A program made the position numbers and the translations under genes. The notes beneath the pieces are model-generated. The model saw only the letters and a program-made list of their open reading frames with translations. It made no database searches and had not been told where the DNA came from. Positions 50,467 through 61,416 of a DNA stretch of 64,000 nucleotides are shown here, piece by piece. Within the stretch, counting starts at the first letter, position 1. Each line of letters opens with the position of its first letter. Source of the stretch: Arthrobacter sp. MYb227 (GTDB lineage Bacteria; Actinomycetota; Actinomycetes; Actinomycetales; Micrococcaceae); NCBI RefSeq assembly GCF_002975435.1, contig NZ_PCPT01000003.1:434001-498000 (forward strand), in the 5' to 3' direction.

Positions 50467-51834
50467 TTAGCCGGTGATGCTTTGGATCAGGGCGCTCACA
50501 CGCGGATCTTCGTTGGCAAAGGGGTCCTTACACAGCACGGTCTGGTTCATCTGATCATTGAGCTTTAGGTGTACCCAATCAACTGTGAAGTCACGCTCGG
50601 CGCCCTTAGCTGCTCGTACAAAATCTCCACGCAATTTTGCGCGCGTAGTTTGCGGAGGATTATCGACTGCGAAATCAATATCTGCCGGATCTATCAGGCT
50701 CGCTGCTTGGCCACGGTTCTTCAACACGTGGAACAGCCCACGTTTGGTGTCAATATCGTGATAAGTCAGATCCAGTTGGGCCAGACGGTGTGAGTCCAGC
50801 CCCAAATTGTGCCGTGAGGCGTAGGAGCTGATCAGTTTATGTTTAATGGCCCAATCGATTTCGGTATCGATCGTAGAAAAATCGCCGGATTCAACTGCAT
50901 CGAGGGTGCGCTCCCACAAATCAAGAACCTGTGGCACCTGCGCATGGTGGGCGCCCTCGGCGGCAACAAAGTCTGTAGCCAATGCCAAGAACTTGCGTTG
51001 CAATTCAAGTGCCGTCAGTTCGCCGCCGTTGGCCAGTTTCACAACTGTGCGGCCAGTGAAGTCATGGGAGATTTCCCGAATCGAACGAATGGGGTTTTCG
51101 AGGCGCAAATCTTCCATGATCTTGCCCGACTCAATGATCCTTAACATCAGATCCGTGGCCCCGAGCTTCACCAATTGGGTGGTTTCACTCATATTCGAGT
51201 CTCCCACAATCACGTGCAGACGTCTGAAGTACTCGGCGTCCGCGTGTGGTTCATCGCGCGTATTGATGATGGGACGCGAACGCGTTGTCGCCGAGGAGAC
51301 GCCCTCCCAGACATGGTCGGCACGCTGCGAGAAGGCGTAGAGCGGTTCTCCTTCGACCGTGACAATTTTTCCAGCTCCGGCAATCAACTGGCGTGTGACA
51401 AGGAATGGAATCAGGATTTCGGCGAGCCTAGCAAATTCGAGTTTGCGTGGGATCAGGAAGTTCTCGTGGCAGCCGTAGGAGTTTCCGGCTGTATCCGTAT
51501 TATTTTTGAATAAATACAGCTTCCCGTTATACCCATCTGCAACCATACGTTCTTCGGCACTTTGCACCAGATCGTTGAGGATCGCTTCACCCGCACGGTC
51601 ATGGGTGATGAGCTGCAAAATGTCATCGCATTCGGCCGTCGCATATTCGGGGTGTGATCCTACATCGAGGTAAAGCCGCGAGCCGTTGGTCAAAAATACG
51701 TTTGAGCTCCGTCCCCAGGCAACGACACGGCGGAAAAGATATCGTGCCGATTCCTCGGGAGTTAGCGGCCGCCCGGTGGGGTCCGAATAGTTGATTCCGT
51801 ATTCGGTTTCAATGCCGAAAATCCTGCGATCCAT
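50467..51834 (-). CDS. pafA: Pup-protein ligase
   Basis: Joins the C-terminal glutamate of deamidated Pup to lysines of target proteins. The 455-residue protein has the PafA start [13 protein letters not shown] and the glutamine-synthetase-like active site ([64 protein letters not shown]). It begins 8 bases after prcA, at the end of the proteasome gene run. Distinguished from Dop by lacking the Dop loop and by length. Confidence 0.96.
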   Translation of the reverse strand: MDRRIFGIETEYGINYSDPTGRPLTPEESARYLFRRVVAWGRSSNVFLTNGSRLYLDVGSHPEYATAECDDILQLITHDRAGEAILNDLVQSAEERMVADGYNGKLYLFKNNTDTAGNSYGCHENFLIPRKLEFARLAEILIPFLVTRQLIAGAGKIVTVEGEPLYAFSQRADHVWEGVSSATTRSRPIINTRDEPHADAEYFRRLHVIVGDSNMSETTQLVKLGATDLMLRIIESGKIMEDLRLENPIRSIREISHDFTGRTVVKLANGGELTALELQRKFLALATDFVAAEGAHHAQVPQVLDLWERTLDAVESGDFSTIDTEIDWAIKHKLISSYASRHNLGLDSHRLAQLDLTYHDIDTKRGLFHVLKNRGQAASLIDPADIDFAVDNPPQTTRAKLRGDFVRAAKGAERDFTVDWVHLKLNDQMNQTVLCKDPFANEDPRVSALIQSITG

Positions 51835-51842
51835 AAAGTTTC

Positions 51843-52553
51843 TTACTCCCCTGAGGTCAGTATCGATGCGATGGTTTCGGTTTCAAGCCGACGGAAATGC
51901 CGATGAGTACCCATGAAGCTCACGCGCTCTAGGATTGCTACCTCAAGCAGCGGGGCTCCGTTACTACCCTCAACCACACCGGGAAGTACGGTTGCCGCGG
52001 CACGAATTACTTCGGCCGAACTTGCTGCTGGCAGGGATTTCTCACCCCATGCTACGCTCCATGCTGCTCGTAGCGCGGGAGTGTCACCACCCATAATGAT
52101 CAACCCGGGTTGCTCGGCAATAGACCCATCAAAATTCAGTGAGAAGAGCGTATCTTGCCCCGGGGTATCCCCCAGTTCAAGGACAGCAAGCTCAACTTCG
52201 AATGGCTTGGCTTCGGCGGTGAATACCGCACCCAACGATTGCGCATACACACTGGCGAGGCCACGACCCGTTACATCTTGACGTGCGTAGGAGTAGCCGC
52301 GGGTATCCGCATAACGGACTCCCGCCTGGCGCAGGGATTCAAACTCGTTGTATTTTCCTACCGCGGCAAAGGCAATCCGGTCATAAATTTCGCCGATCTT
52401 ATGCAACGATCCCGAGGGGTTCTCGGCGATTAGCGCAATTCCATCTGCGCAGGAGGCAACAATGACGGCTCGTCCGCGGGCGATGCCTTTCCGGGCAAAA
52501 TCTGCCCGATCCTTCATCAGCTGTTCGGGGGAAACATAATATTGTGCGCTCAT
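51843..52553 (-). CDS. prcA: 20S proteasome alpha subunit
   Basis: Forms the outer, non-catalytic rings that control entry to the chamber. The 236-residue protein carries the alpha N-terminus [24 protein letters not shown], lacks an N-terminal Thr after a propeptide, and keeps [18 protein letters not shown] and [17 protein letters not shown]. The start lies one base after the prcB stop (adjacent genes), indicating coupled synthesis. The last residues may hold the position of the gate-contacting tail of ARC's partner. Confidence 0.95.
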   Translation of the reverse strand: MSAQYYVSPEQLMKDRADFARKGIARGRAVIVASCADGIALIAENPSGSLHKIGEIYDRIAFAAVGKYNEFESLRQAGVRYADTRGYSYARQDVTGRGLASVYAQSLGAVFTAEAKPFEVELAVLELGDTPGQDTLFSLNFDGSIAEQPGLIIMGGDTPALRAAWSVAWGEKSLPAASSAEVIRAAATVLPGVVEGSNGAPLLEVAILERVSFMGTHRHFRRLETETIASILTSGE

Positions 52554-53330
52554 TTATGCTTCTTTCCCTTCGGCAGTACGTTCGGCAATGATTTCCAAGG
52601 CGATTGCTTCAAGATTTTCCTTGGGTACTCGGTGAGCACCCGTTGCATCTACCGTGTACACCACTGGCCAAAGCTTGCGCACCATATCAGGTCCGCCGGT
52701 TGCCGAGTCATCATCTGCCGCATCAAAGAGCGCTTCAACGGCAACTCGGATGGCTTGATCAGCCGCCATGGATTTCTTCCACAGTTTTTTCAAGGCGCCG
52801 CGGGCAAAGACCGAACCCGAACCTATGCTGTGGTGTTCAACCTCTTCATAGAGTCCACCGGTAATGTCAAAGGAGAAGAGTCGACCCTTTGCTTCGGCGG
52901 TGTCGTATCCGGCAAAGAGCGGCACCACGCTCATCCCCTGCATGGCCATCGCAAGGTTTGAACGAATCATCGAGGCCAATCGATTTGCCTTGCCCTCGAG
53001 CGAAAGCAGTGTGCCTTCAATCTTTTCGTAGTGTTCGAGCTCCACCTGGAAGAGTTTGGCAATATCAATGGCCAAACCGGCTGCTCCGGCGATCCCCACC
53101 ACCGAGTATCTATCGGTCTCAAAAACCTTTTCGATGTGTCGGCTAGCAATGACGTTGCCCATGGTGGCACGGCGGTCTCCGGCCATCACAATGCCATCGG
53201 TGTAAGTCATGGCGACGATGGTTGTTGCATGCGGAACATCAATTGCCGGCGCGGTGGTGTGCGGGAGCAGGTCCGGGCGGTCCGAGTTTAAATATTCGAG
53301 AAAAGAGGGACCTGGACCCAGCCGGATCAC
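52554..53330 (-). CDS. prcB: 20S proteasome beta subunit
   Basis: Catalytic subunit. The 258-residue precursor has a 35-residue propeptide and matures at Thr36 (HA|TTIVAM), the active-site nucleophile. The S1-side and structural motifs [45 protein letters not shown] and [16 protein letters not shown] are conserved. It overlaps the pup stop by four bases, keeping the order pup-prcB-prcA-pafA typical of Arthrobacter and mycobacteria. Confidence 0.96.
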   Translation of the reverse strand: MIRLGPGPSFLEYLNSDRPDLLPHTTAPAIDVPHATTIVAMTYTDGIVMAGDRRATMGNVIASRHIEKVFETDRYSVVGIAGAAGLAIDIAKLFQVELEHYEKIEGTLLSLEGKANRLASMIRSNLAMAMQGMSVVPLFAGYDTAEAKGRLFSFDITGGLYEEVEHHSIGSGSVFARGALKKLWKKSMAADQAIRVAVEALFDAADDDSATGGPDMVRKLWPVVYTVDATGAHRVPKENLEAIALEIIAERTAEGKEA

Positions 53331-53512
53331 TGTCCGCCCTTTTGCACGAAGCCGCGCACAAACTCCTCGGCATTTTGTTCAAGGACACCATCGATTTCGT
53401 CGAGCAGGTCATCAACACCGGCATCTTGAGTGTTCGCCTTGACCGTCTCGGTAACTTGTTCCTGTTCGACCTCGGCCTCGGTGCGTCGAGCCGAGAAGCT
53501 TTCCTGTGTCAT
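53327..53512 (-). CDS. pup: Prokaryotic ubiquitin-like protein Pup
   Basis: A 61-residue mostly unfolded protein tag. The N-terminal half is rich in Glu/Arg/Gln, and the C-terminal helix [24 protein letters not shown] ends in GGQ. The last residue is Gln, so it must first be deamidated by Dop to become conjugation-competent. Encoded first in the pup-prcB-prcA-pafA run, it starts 142 bases downstream of the dop stop. Confidence 0.97.
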   Translation of the reverse strand: MTQESFSARRTEAEVEQEQVTETVKANTQDAGVDDLLDEIDGVLEQNAEEFVRGFVQKGGQ

Positions 53513-53541
53513 TCTCGTATCCCTTCCTCGTAAGGTTTTGT

Positions 53542-53573
53542 TTCGGGAAACGCTGTTGCGTTTGTTTCCCGAA
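53542..53573 (-). terminator. Hairpin between dop and pup
   Basis: TTCGGGAAAC (53542-53551) pairs with GTTTCCCGAA (53564-53573) across 12 bases. It divides arc-dop from pup-prcB-prcA-pafA, so it may end or attenuate the upstream message. Confidence 0.5.
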
Positions 53574-53654
53574 GCTTTAGCCGGGTCAGCACCAAGATCA
53601 TTGGTACCAACCCAAAAACTACTGCTGCTTCTATCTTGTCACTGTCTAGGAGTT

Positions 53655-55253
53655 TTAGCGCTTCAAGGTACTAATAAAGTCGGCAATTGACAGATCGGCA
53701 TCAAAAAGCTCGCCAACAAGTTTTTTGGTCCCGCGCAGCGGCTCCAAAGTTGCAATGCGCTCAAGTTTGCGTGCCCCCGGAACCGAAAAAGACACCGAAT
53801 CCCAGCTTGCCGCAACAACATGCTCCGGGTACTGGCTCAATACCCGGCCCCGGAAGTATGCGCGGGTATCTTCCGGAGGAGTGATTGCCGCATGTGCTAT
53901 CTGTTCCGGTGTATAAAGGGTTTCCATCATGCCGCGTTCGGCAAGCCTGTAGTACAGGCCTTTTTCCGGACGAATATCTGCCCACTGCAAATCCATGAGC
54001 GCGATGCGCGGATCGGTGAACCCGATGCCATGCCGATCAGCATAACCGCTCATGAGTTTGTATTTGGCAACCCAATCCACGGTTTTAGCTGCCGCAAAGA
54101 TATCGGTTCCCAGGGTGCTGAGAGTTTGATCCCAGCGGCGTAATATTTCTTGAGTCTGCGCGTCATCGGCACCGGTCTTGGCACAGTGCTCCACCGCGGC
54201 ATCCAGATAGATGCGCTGTATTTCTAAGCCAGTGAGCAGGCGTCGATCGGTAAGTTCGACCTTGACCTTCAACGTTGGGTCGTGACTGATCGTCTGTAAA
54301 TCTGCCACCGGATCACGTAATTCAATATGTGGGGCGGTGCCCGCCTCAATCATTGAAAGCACCAATGAAGTGGTGCCCGTGCGTAGCAAGGTGGAAATCT
54401 GTCCGAGGTTCGCGTCCCCAATGATGACGTGTAGTCGACGATACTTTTCCCAGTGCGCATGTGGCTCATCGCGCGTATTGACTATTGGCCTGCGGATCGT
54501 GGTTTCAAGCCCTACCTGCGCTTCAAAGAAGTCCGCACGTTGAGAGATCTGGAACCCTTCCCACTGCCCCAACATTCCGCGGCCCACCCGACCCGAGGCG
54601 CAAATGATCTGCCTGGTAACAAAAAATGGGATCAGATGCGCCGCGATCGAATCAAAGGGAACATGCCTGGGCATCAAATAGTTTTCGTGCGCCCCATAGG
54701 AAACGGACTTATTATCCGTGTTGTTCTTATACAGGTGAACTGGCACAAACCCGTTGGTTGCCTCGATGGTGCGGGCAGCACTCAAGGCAACGTGATCCCC
54801 TGCCTGATCGTAAAGCACTGCATCAAAGGGGTTTGTGGTTTCCGGGGACGAATATTCAGGGTGGGCATGATCAACATAGAGCCGTGCCCCATTGCCCAGC
54901 ACCATATTCATGAGTACTTCTTGGCCGGCATTCTCCTGATCGTAGAGGGTGCTCCCCACCGGGGTATCTCCCCCATCAAGGGCTACCTGTTCGGCGTCGA
55001 GCTCCGGCTCAATATCGGTGAGCTGAGTGGGGTGCGCCTCGGTGCGGGGCTGGGTAAAGCCGCGGGCATCGTTAAGCGGGGACTCATCGGTGTAGTCCCA
55101 ACGGGTTCCGGCCAAGTGCCCGTACCCGGCCCGGATGGATGCCGCATAGGCGTTGATGACCTGGGCCGAGAGCATTGTCGCATTGGCTCCGGGCATGGCA
55201 GGAGCCAGCACCCCGTATTCGGTTTCCAGACCAATGACACGCTGCACGCTCAT
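53655..55253 (-). CDS. dop: Deamidase/depupylase Dop
   Basis: Converts the C-terminal Gln of Pup to Glu and removes Pup from targets. The 532-residue protein starts [20 protein letters not shown], has the Dop-specific acidic insertion ([20 protein letters not shown]) near residues 77-95, and shares the glutamine-synthetase-like site with PafA ([53 protein letters not shown]). It overlaps the arc start region by four bases. Confidence 0.95.
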   Translation of the reverse strand: MSVQRVIGLETEYGVLAPAMPGANATMLSAQVINAYAASIRAGYGHLAGTRWDYTDESPLNDARGFTQPRTEAHPTQLTDIEPELDAEQVALDGGDTPVGSTLYDQENAGQEVLMNMVLGNGARLYVDHAHPEYSSPETTNPFDAVLYDQAGDHVALSAARTIEATNGFVPVHLYKNNTDNKSVSYGAHENYLMPRHVPFDSIAAHLIPFFVTRQIICASGRVGRGMLGQWEGFQISQRADFFEAQVGLETTIRRPIVNTRDEPHAHWEKYRRLHVIIGDANLGQISTLLRTGTTSLVLSMIEAGTAPHIELRDPVADLQTISHDPTLKVKVELTDRRLLTGLEIQRIYLDAAVEHCAKTGADDAQTQEILRRWDQTLSTLGTDIFAAAKTVDWVAKYKLMSGYADRHGIGFTDPRIALMDLQWADIRPEKGLYYRLAERGMMETLYTPEQIAHAAITPPEDTRAYFRGRVLSQYPEHVVAASWDSVSFSVPGARKLERIATLEPLRGTKKLVGELFDADLSIADFISTLKR

Positions 55254-56989
55254 AGGTACTGTCCGGTTTCTTCACCCAAGGGTGCTGCCAATGATTTTCC
55301 GCGGCCATTCTTATCGGCAACGATGGTGCGAATAAAGGTGATGCGTTCACCCTTACGCCCGGAAATCCGTGCCCAATCATCGGGATTTGTTGTATTTGGC
55401 ATGTCTTCGTGCTCATGGAATTCTTCAATGACGGCATTGAGTAGGTGTTCCATACGCATTCCGCGTTCGCCATCGGTCAACAATGCCTTGATCGCAGATT
55501 TCTTGGCCCGATCCACAACATTGCGAATCACGGCTCCGGAGGAGAAATCCTTGAAGTACAGGATTTCGGTTTCGGAATTAGCGTAGGTGACCTCGAGGAA
55601 TTGGTTTTCAACCCCGGTTGAATACATGGCATCGACAGTTGCCTGAATCATGGCACGCACAGTTGCTGCCGGATCGTTGCCGTGTTCGGCAAGATCTGCC
55701 GGGTGCAAGGGCAGATCGTAGGTCAGATACTTGGCAAAAATCTCCGCAGCTCCCTGGGCATCGGGGCGGCGGATCTTAATCTTCACATCTAGGCGCCCGG
55801 GGCGCAGGATTGCGGGGTCGATCATGTCTTCACGGTTTGAAGCACCGATGACGATGACGTTATCGAGGCGTTCAACGCCATCAATTTCGGCCAAAAGCTG
55901 CGGAACGATGGTGGTCTCTACATCGGAAGACACCCCGGTGCCGCGGGTGCGGAAAAGCGAATCCATTTCATCGAAGAACACCACAACCGGATTGCCGCCC
56001 GCAGCTTTTTCGCGGGCGCGGGCGAAGATGAGACGGATGTGCCGCTCGGTTTCACCAACATACTTATCAAGGAGTTCGGGGCCCTTGATGTTCAGGAAGA
56101 AGGACTTGGAAGTGCCGGAGTTCCCATTGCGTTCGTTGGTGCGTTCGGCCAGCGAGTGCGCAACAGCCTTGGCAATCAGAGTTTTGCCACAGCCCGGAGG
56201 ACCGTAGAGCAAGATCCCCTTGGGCGCTGTCAGACCATGTTCACGGTAGAGATCAGGGTGCAGGAAGGGAAGCTCTACGGCATCACGGATAGCCTCAATC
56301 TGATCGCTCAGACCGCCAATATCGGCGTAGGAAATATTTGGAACTTCTTCCAGTACCAGCGATTGCATGTCCGAAAGATGAACCTTTTCCATGCCCAACC
56401 CGGTGCGTGAATCCAACGAGAGGACGTCTCCCACGCGGACTTTTTCCTTGATTAGTGGGCCCGAAAGCCTGATGACGCGTTGGTCATCGGCGCGTCCCAT
56501 GGCTACAACCCGGTGATCTTCGAGAACTTCCTTCACCGTGACAAGTTCGCCCGATTGTTCGTAGCCTAGGCCCGCAACAACCACAAGGGACTCGTTGAGC
56601 AGTACTTCTTGGCCGACGCTGAGCTTCTCGAACTCGAGCAGCGGCGAAATTGCTACGCGTAGTTTGCGTCCGCCCTGCATGATATCTACCGATTGGACAC
56701 CGGTAGAGGAAATCGCGATACCACTTTGCGGATGAGAGCGCGCATGCATTTCAATGATGGTGCCGTGGCTAAATGGTGTGTCACCATCTTTTTCCAGCCC
56801 GGCCTTCAGGTTGATGATTTCTTCGCGAGTTCGTTCAAGCATTGCCACGAGGCGGGAATTATTAGTTCCCGCGGAGGCCAGCTGGCGGTCTAGCTGGCGA
56901 TTTTTTTCACGCAACACATTTAGTTGCCTCTCGGCGGTGGTCACTTGGCCTTCCAAGCGTGCGCGGTCTGTTTCTTCGCTCATCATCAA
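55250..56989 (-). CDS. arc: Proteasome-associated ATPase ARC/Mpa
   Basis: Hexameric AAA+ unfoldase that feeds pupylated proteins to the 20S core. The 579-residue protein has an N-terminal coiled coil ([22 protein letters not shown]), two OB domains, and one AAA module with Walker A GPPGCGKT, Walker [10 protein letters not shown] and the pore-loop region. The C-terminal TGQYL resembles the gating motif that docks into the proteasome. Three Met codons lie at the start; the first was used. It overlaps the dop start by four bases. Confidence 0.95.
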   Translation of the reverse strand: MMMSEETDRARLEGQVTTAERQLNVLREKNRQLDRQLASAGTNNSRLVAMLERTREEIINLKAGLEKDGDTPFSHGTIIEMHARSHPQSGIAISSTGVQSVDIMQGGRKLRVAISPLLEFEKLSVGQEVLLNESLVVVAGLGYEQSGELVTVKEVLEDHRVVAMGRADDQRVIRLSGPLIKEKVRVGDVLSLDSRTGLGMEKVHLSDMQSLVLEEVPNISYADIGGLSDQIEAIRDAVELPFLHPDLYREHGLTAPKGILLYGPPGCGKTLIAKAVAHSLAERTNERNGNSGTSKSFFLNIKGPELLDKYVGETERHIRLIFARAREKAAGGNPVVVFFDEMDSLFRTRGTGVSSDVETTIVPQLLAEIDGVERLDNVIVIGASNREDMIDPAILRPGRLDVKIKIRRPDAQGAAEIFAKYLTYDLPLHPADLAEHGNDPAATVRAMIQATVDAMYSTGVENQFLEVTYANSETEILYFKDFSSGAVIRNVVDRAKKSAIKALLTDGERGMRMEHLLNAVIEEFHEHEDMPNTTNPDDWARISGRKGERITFIRTIVADKNGRGKSLAAPLGEETGQYL

Positions 56990-57059
56990 CCCGTTTCACA
57001 TTATTACTAGATCTGTCTGCCGACGACTTGGCACCGGCGGACAACTACACTTCTTCATA

Positions 57060-57122
57060 CTATGCATGTGGGCGTGTGGTTCGGGGGTTTATGACCACCG
57101 AGCCACACGCCCACATGCATAG
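57060..57122 (-). terminator. Long hairpin after trmI
   Basis: Arms 57060-57079 and 57103-57122 are exact 20-base complements, and the inner part extends the stem by about five pairs. It lies downstream of the trmI stop (57161) and upstream of arc. Confidence 0.75.
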
Positions 57123-57160
57123 CGTTGCTCAAAAATATGAGTGACTAACGAAGTCCGGAA

Positions 57161-58243
57161 TTATTCTCCGGCTTCATCATCACCGGTGTGTAGGGCGATC
57201 ATGCGCGGATCATCATCGGGCAGCGAACCACGCTGTACCGTTGACTTTGCGTCCCTTGCTGCACGGCGTAGCTTCTTATCGGAAACTTCGCGCTCCCCTA
57301 GGTTCTCGTTATTCCAGGCTTCTGGATCATTCGAACGAGTCCAGGTGGCTAGGTCCGCGTCCGAGTAGGTGTGTTCCTTCACGCGTTTGGCACCGGGGAT
57401 TCCCACGGCACCTCCGGCAAGACGGCGGCAGGTGATCAAGAATGCGGTGTGGGCAACCATGCGGTGATCCGGGCGTACGGCCAGACCCTCGACGTGCCAG
57501 CCACGAACCATGGTCTCGAACGATTCTGGTTCGGTGTACAGGCCGGTGGCCCGGATGGCTTCAACCGTGCGGGACATCTGCGTTACGGTGGCCACATAGT
57601 TCACCCACACGCCGCCCGGTGCCAACACGGTGGATACTGCATCGACGCATTCCCAGGGGGAAAGCATGTCCAGTACCACGCGGTCCACGGAGCCAGCTTC
57701 CTCGGTCTCGAGGACCTTTTCTTGGAAGTCACCGATGGAAATCTGCCAGGCCGGGTGTGGGCCGCCGAAGACGGTCTCGACGTTGCCGCGGGCAATATCT
57801 GCGAATTCTTCGCGGCGCTCAAATGAGTGCAGGTAACCGCCATCGCCCACGGCGCGCAGCAGCGACATAGAGAGGGCGCCGGAGCCCACACCTGCTTCCA
57901 CGACGCGGGCGCCTGGGAAGATGTCACCCATCTGGATGATTTGTGCCGCATCCTTGGGGTAAACAACGGTTGCTCCACGTGGCATGGAAAGCACAAAGTC
58001 CTTCAGCAGTGGGCGCAACGCCTGATAGCGAACCTCTGCGGTGTTTTCCACTACCGAGCCCTCGATCAAACCAATCAGGTCATCATGGAAGAGCACGCCC
58101 TTGTGGGTGTGAAATTCTCCGCCCTCGGTCAGCGTAATTGTATTGATACGACGCTTTTCGTCGGTGAGCTGGACTCGTTCACCGGGGCGGAAAGGTCCGC
58201 GGCGGGAGGATGCGCCGTGGGGCGTTGCTTGCGTGTCACTCAT
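57161..58243 (-). CDS. trmI: tRNA (adenine58-N1)-methyltransferase TrmI
   Basis: Methylates A58 in the T-loop of tRNA. The 360-residue protein has an N-terminal beta region (GERVQLTDEKRRINTITLTEGGEFHTHKG), the TYP-type RNA contact VYPKDAAQI, and an AdoMet-binding motif EAGVGSGALSMSLL near residue 123; VVLDMLSPWECVDAV is the catalytic region. Mycobacterial counterparts are of similar length. It lies upstream of arc, with a terminator between, a neighbourhood typical of Actinobacteria. Confidence 0.93.
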   Translation of the reverse strand: MSDTQATPHGASSRRGPFRPGERVQLTDEKRRINTITLTEGGEFHTHKGVLFHDDLIGLIEGSVVENTAEVRYQALRPLLKDFVLSMPRGATVVYPKDAAQIIQMGDIFPGARVVEAGVGSGALSMSLLRAVGDGGYLHSFERREEFADIARGNVETVFGGPHPAWQISIGDFQEKVLETEEAGSVDRVVLDMLSPWECVDAVSTVLAPGGVWVNYVATVTQMSRTVEAIRATGLYTEPESFETMVRGWHVEGLAVRPDHRMVAHTAFLITCRRLAGGAVGIPGAKRVKEHTYSDADLATWTRSNDPEAWNNENLGEREVSDKKLRRAARDAKSTVQRGSLPDDDPRMIALHTGDDEAGE

Positions 58244-58362
58244 GAACGTGTGTCCTTTTGTACTGTTGTTGTCTAAAAATCGTTGAGTTGTGTGCAGGGG
58301 GGCACCACGCGGTGACCATCTGCACAGGTGTGTGGGTGCCGTGTTAAGGTACGCGCAGAACG

Positions 58363-59508
58363 TTACTGTCCATGATCCCGACGTGCTTTTCCGGTGATTG
58401 CAGCGACAATTGCTTGTTGTTCGAGCAGGCCAATAATGCGATTTTGTTCATCGATTACCGCATATTCGCTTCCCTGAAGTGTTGCCAAGTAACCAATCAG
58501 CGCCCGCCCGTCGGCACTGGCGCTGACTATTGCCCCGGGACTCAGTGCCCGTGCCGCGGAAAGTCCTGGGGTTGTGGCGAGTAGCTCGTCGGGAACCTGG
58601 GTCAATGATGCCTCATCGATGACTCCGTGCGGATTTCCTGCGGCATCGATGAGAATCACCCGTCCCCCACGACCGTTGATGCGTCTTGTGACATCGGCAA
58701 GCGAAGAGTTCACCGGTAGCGCCGTTGCCGGTTCCATCAGGGTGTGAACCGTGACCAGTGGAAGTCGCAAACGCAGCCTGGCGTGGGCAATACCCTGAGA
58801 GGCTCCAACCCACATAAATCCACCAATGAAGATTGCCACCAGGATCAGTTGCAAATCCATGGGTTGGTTGCGGGTCAACGGGGTGATGACGAAGTATCCA
58901 ACGATCAGAACCACCAGAACACGCCCGGCCCAGCCCGCGGCAATGGTGCCACGGTCTTGGGAACCCGTGGCCTTCCACACTGCCGATTCCACCAGACGAC
59001 CACCATCAAGGGGCAGCCCGGGAAGCACGTTGAAGATTGCTACCAAGAGGTTTGCCCAGACCAAGATGCCCCAGAGCAGGTTGACTACCGGGTTTACTGG
59101 ATCAACGAGCTGTAGCAGGACGTAGCCAACGCCAGCAATGACGAAGTTGGCCGCAGGGCCGGCCATGGAGACGGCAAGGGATTTTCCAGGTGTCGCATTG
59201 AACGAGGAGAACTGGGTGTGTCCACCCCAAAGGTTCAGCTCAATGCGCGCACCAGGCCAATTGAAGGCCTTGGCCGTCAGTGCGTGAGCAAGTTCGTGAA
59301 CGAGTACCGATAGGGCAAGAAGAACAGCGTAAACGAACGCCACGAGGTAGGCGCCATTGCCGATGCTGGGGATTGCCCGGGCCACTTGGGGTCCAAAAAC
59401 CCAGACGATGAAGCCGGTGATGATGAACCATGACCAGGCAAGTGACACCGGAACACCAAAGAATGATCCCAGCGGGATGCCCTTTGATTTTTCGGGTGTT
59501 TCAGACAT
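58363..59508 (-). CDS. Site-2 protease family zinc metalloprotease with CBS domains
   Basis: A 381-residue intramembrane protease. The zinc site HELAH is in VLVHELAHALTAKAFNW (TM helix), the second ligand is LDG in NVLPGLPLDGGRLVESA, and about six membrane helices lie in residues 15-220. The C-terminal part, 240-370, looks like a degraded pair of CBS domains (VHTLMEPATALPVNSSLADVTRRINGRGGRVILID). It resembles Rip3 of mycobacteria. It abuts the HAD gene (stop 59511 and start 59508) as one operon. Substrates unknown. Confidence 0.88.
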   Translation of the reverse strand: MSETPEKSKGIPLGSFFGVPVSLAWSWFIITGFIVWVFGPQVARAIPSIGNGAYLVAFVYAVLLALSVLVHELAHALTAKAFNWPGARIELNLWGGHTQFSSFNATPGKSLAVSMAGPAANFVIAGVGYVLLQLVDPVNPVVNLLWGILVWANLLVAIFNVLPGLPLDGGRLVESAVWKATGSQDRGTIAAGWAGRVLVVLIVGYFVITPLTRNQPMDLQLILVAIFIGGFMWVGASQGIAHARLRLRLPLVTVHTLMEPATALPVNSSLADVTRRINGRGGRVILIDAAGNPHGVIDEASLTQVPDELLATTPGLSAARALSPGAIVSASADGRALIGYLATLQGSEYAVIDEQNRIIGLLEQQAIVAAITGKARRDHGQ

Positions 59509-60225
59509 TTAGCTAGCTCCGATGCCGGTAAGGGTACACAGTGTTTCCACGTTGACCTGCGTCAAGGATTCGACGAGGTGCCAGTTCGCAGATTCGGGAA
59601 CCGCAGCAATATGCGGGATAAGCACCGCTTTTAGGCCCGCCGCGGCTGCTGAACTGATCCCGGGGAAGGAATCCTCGAGTCCAACCACACGTGTTACGTC
59701 GAGATCTGGGACCAGTTCTGCTAGTTTTTTTAGACCTACGAGATATGGTTCAGGGTGTGGTTTGCCGTTGGAGACCTGGTCCCCTGTGACCTGAAAAGCA
59801 AAGTATTTTTTGGGTAGTCGGGCCAGGATCTGGGTTGCCATCGCCGATTCGGACATAGTCACCAATCCACACACAATGCCAGCTTGGTGCAATTCTTCGA
59901 GCAATTCCAGGGCACCGGGGCGCCACTCGATATGCTGGTTGATCCCCTCCATCACGCGGGTGGTGAGTCGATCAATAATTTCACGTTCGCTCAATTTGAC
60001 TCCAGCGCGTTGGAGCACCAATGCGGAGTCTGGAAGGGCATTTCCTACCAGGGCTAGCGCATCGTCGTCGCTCCAAGATCCACCGAATTCTGCGACAAGC
60101 TCGCCTTCGGCGGCCATCCAGTAGGGTTCGGTATCTAAAAGTGTTCCGTCCATGTCCCAAAGTACGCCTTGGAGCAGGCTATTGGAGGCGGGGGCAGGGC
60201 ACGAGGCCGAATTCAGGGTTGGCAT
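59509..60225 (-). CDS. HAD-family phosphatase
   Basis: A 238-residue haloacid dehalogenase-like hydrolase. Motif I is LWDMDGTLLDTEPY (nucleophile Asp), motif II is LVTMSES, motif III is a Lys region near GKPHPEPYLVG, and motif IV is GLEDSFPGISSA. The cap is small and helical (ELVAEFGGSWSDDDALALVGN). It probably dephosphorylates small phosphate esters. It is translated just ahead of the S2P gene, and it is divergent from PAC2 with a 29-base spacer. Confidence 0.9.
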   Translation of the reverse strand: MPTLNSASCPAPASNSLLQGVLWDMDGTLLDTEPYWMAAEGELVAEFGGSWSDDDALALVGNALPDSALVLQRAGVKLSEREIIDRLTTRVMEGINQHIEWRPGALELLEELHQAGIVCGLVTMSESAMATQILARLPKKYFAFQVTGDQVSNGKPHPEPYLVGLKKLAELVPDLDVTRVVGLEDSFPGISSAAAAGLKAVLIPHIAAVPESANWHLVESLTQVNVETLCTLTGIGAS

Positions 60226-60254
60226 GAGCCAATTCTAATCGGCTTAGGGTTCAC

Positions 60255-61310
60255 ATGCTGACCGCCCGGCGCGCTAGTGTGAGGGTTGTGAGCGAAGATA
60301 TAAACGATCCCGTGACACTTTCATCGCTGGTGGCCTCATCCACCACGGTAAGTGAGGTGCGCCCCGCCATCATGGTCGTTGCCTTTGAGGGGTGGAATGA
60401 TGCTGGCGATGCGGCAAGTGACGCAATACGCCTGCTACGTCAGGCAAGCGGCGCCAAGAAGATCATCGGGATATCCGATGATGACTTTTATGATTATCAG
60501 TTCTCCCGCCCGCAGGTGCGCCGCGGTGCCGGCGGCAAAAAGATCATTAAGTGGCCAACAACGCACATGTACCGGGCCGAACTCGAAGATAGCCCGGTAG
60601 ATCTGGTGCTTCTACGTGGTGTTGAGCCTACCTATAGGTGGAAGGCGTTCATTGCCGAGATCCTGACCCGTGCGGAGGAAGAGAACGTGCAAGGCGTGAT
60701 GGCCCTCGGTGCGTTACTTGCCGATGTTCCGCATAGCAGGCCGATTCAGGCGAGCGTGACTAGTGGAGATAAACATATTCGTGCGGCCCTTGACGTGCAG
60801 GACGCCACTTATGAGGGACCCACTGGTATTTTGGGAGTTTTGGCCCAGGTATCCGAAGCCTCCGGGCTCCCAACTCTAAGTATTTGGGCAGCCGTGCCGC
60901 ACTACGTAGCTCAAGCGCCTTCACCCAAGGCTCAGCTGGCACTGCTACATAGGGTTGAGGAGTTCTTCCCCTTGACAATTGATCTGGCAGAGCTGTCCGA
61001 GGACGCATTGGCTTGGGAACGTGGGGTCAACGAGGTCGCTACTGCCGATGCTGATGTTGCTGCATATGTCAGACAGCTCGAACAAGCCCAAGACGAGACT
61101 TCATTACCCGAGGCAACGGGTGAGGCGATTGCCAAGGAGTTTGAACGCTACCTGAAACGTAGAAATCGTCCGGTGTTTGGTGAGGATCCTAGTATCTCCG
61201 GGCCCGCCTCAGCTGCCAACGAATCCGATTCCCCGAATGCTTCGGGATCCCCCGAAGTGCCAGAATCGCCCGACGATCCAGAAGATCCTGAGCGCACAGC
61301 CGGTTCTTAG
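60255..61310 (+). CDS. PAC2-family protein
   Basis: A 351-residue protein of the PAC2 (proteasome assembly chaperone 2-like) family, whose function in bacteria is unresolved. Family markers are VAFEGWNDAGDAASDA near residue 40, DDDFYDYQFSRPQV and GVEPTYRWKAFIAEI. The C-terminal 40 residues are acidic and Pro/Ser-rich (low complexity). An alternative GTG at 60288, preceded by GAGG, would remove 11 residues. It is convergent with mshC. Confidence 0.85.
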   Translation: MLTARRASVRVVSEDINDPVTLSSLVASSTTVSEVRPAIMVVAFEGWNDAGDAASDAIRLLRQASGAKKIIGISDDDFYDYQFSRPQVRRGAGGKKIIKWPTTHMYRAELEDSPVDLVLLRGVEPTYRWKAFIAEILTRAEEENVQGVMALGALLADVPHSRPIQASVTSGDKHIRAALDVQDATYEGPTGILGVLAQVSEASGLPTLSIWAAVPHYVAQAPSPKAQLALLHRVEEFFPLTIDLAELSEDALAWERGVNEVATADADVAAYVRQLEQAQDETSLPEATGEAIAKEFERYLKRRNRPVFGEDPSISGPASAANESDSPNASGSPEVPESPDDPEDPERTAGS

Positions 61311-61341
61311 CCACGCATACCTCGTGGCTTAAAAGAGTCAA

Positions 61342-61404
61342 AAGGCGTGTTCGGCGACCGTCATAACCTCAGATTCCGAGGTCTCGGGTCACCGAACACG
61401 CCTT
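61342..61404. terminator. Hairpin between PAC2 and mshC
   Basis: AAGGCGTGTTCGG (61342-61354) pairs with CCGAACACGCCTT (61392-61404); after one mismatch four more pairs follow, and an inner CCTC/GAGG stem adds structure. It is 31 bases after PAC2 and 12 before the mshC end, so it is a shared terminator. Confidence 0.75.
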
Positions 61405-61416
61405 AGCTTTTGGCGT

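Noticed and set aside
54453-55586. A 377-codon plus-strand frame opposite dop
   Set aside because: Dop on the minus strand is unmistakable; the opposite frame is a shadow.
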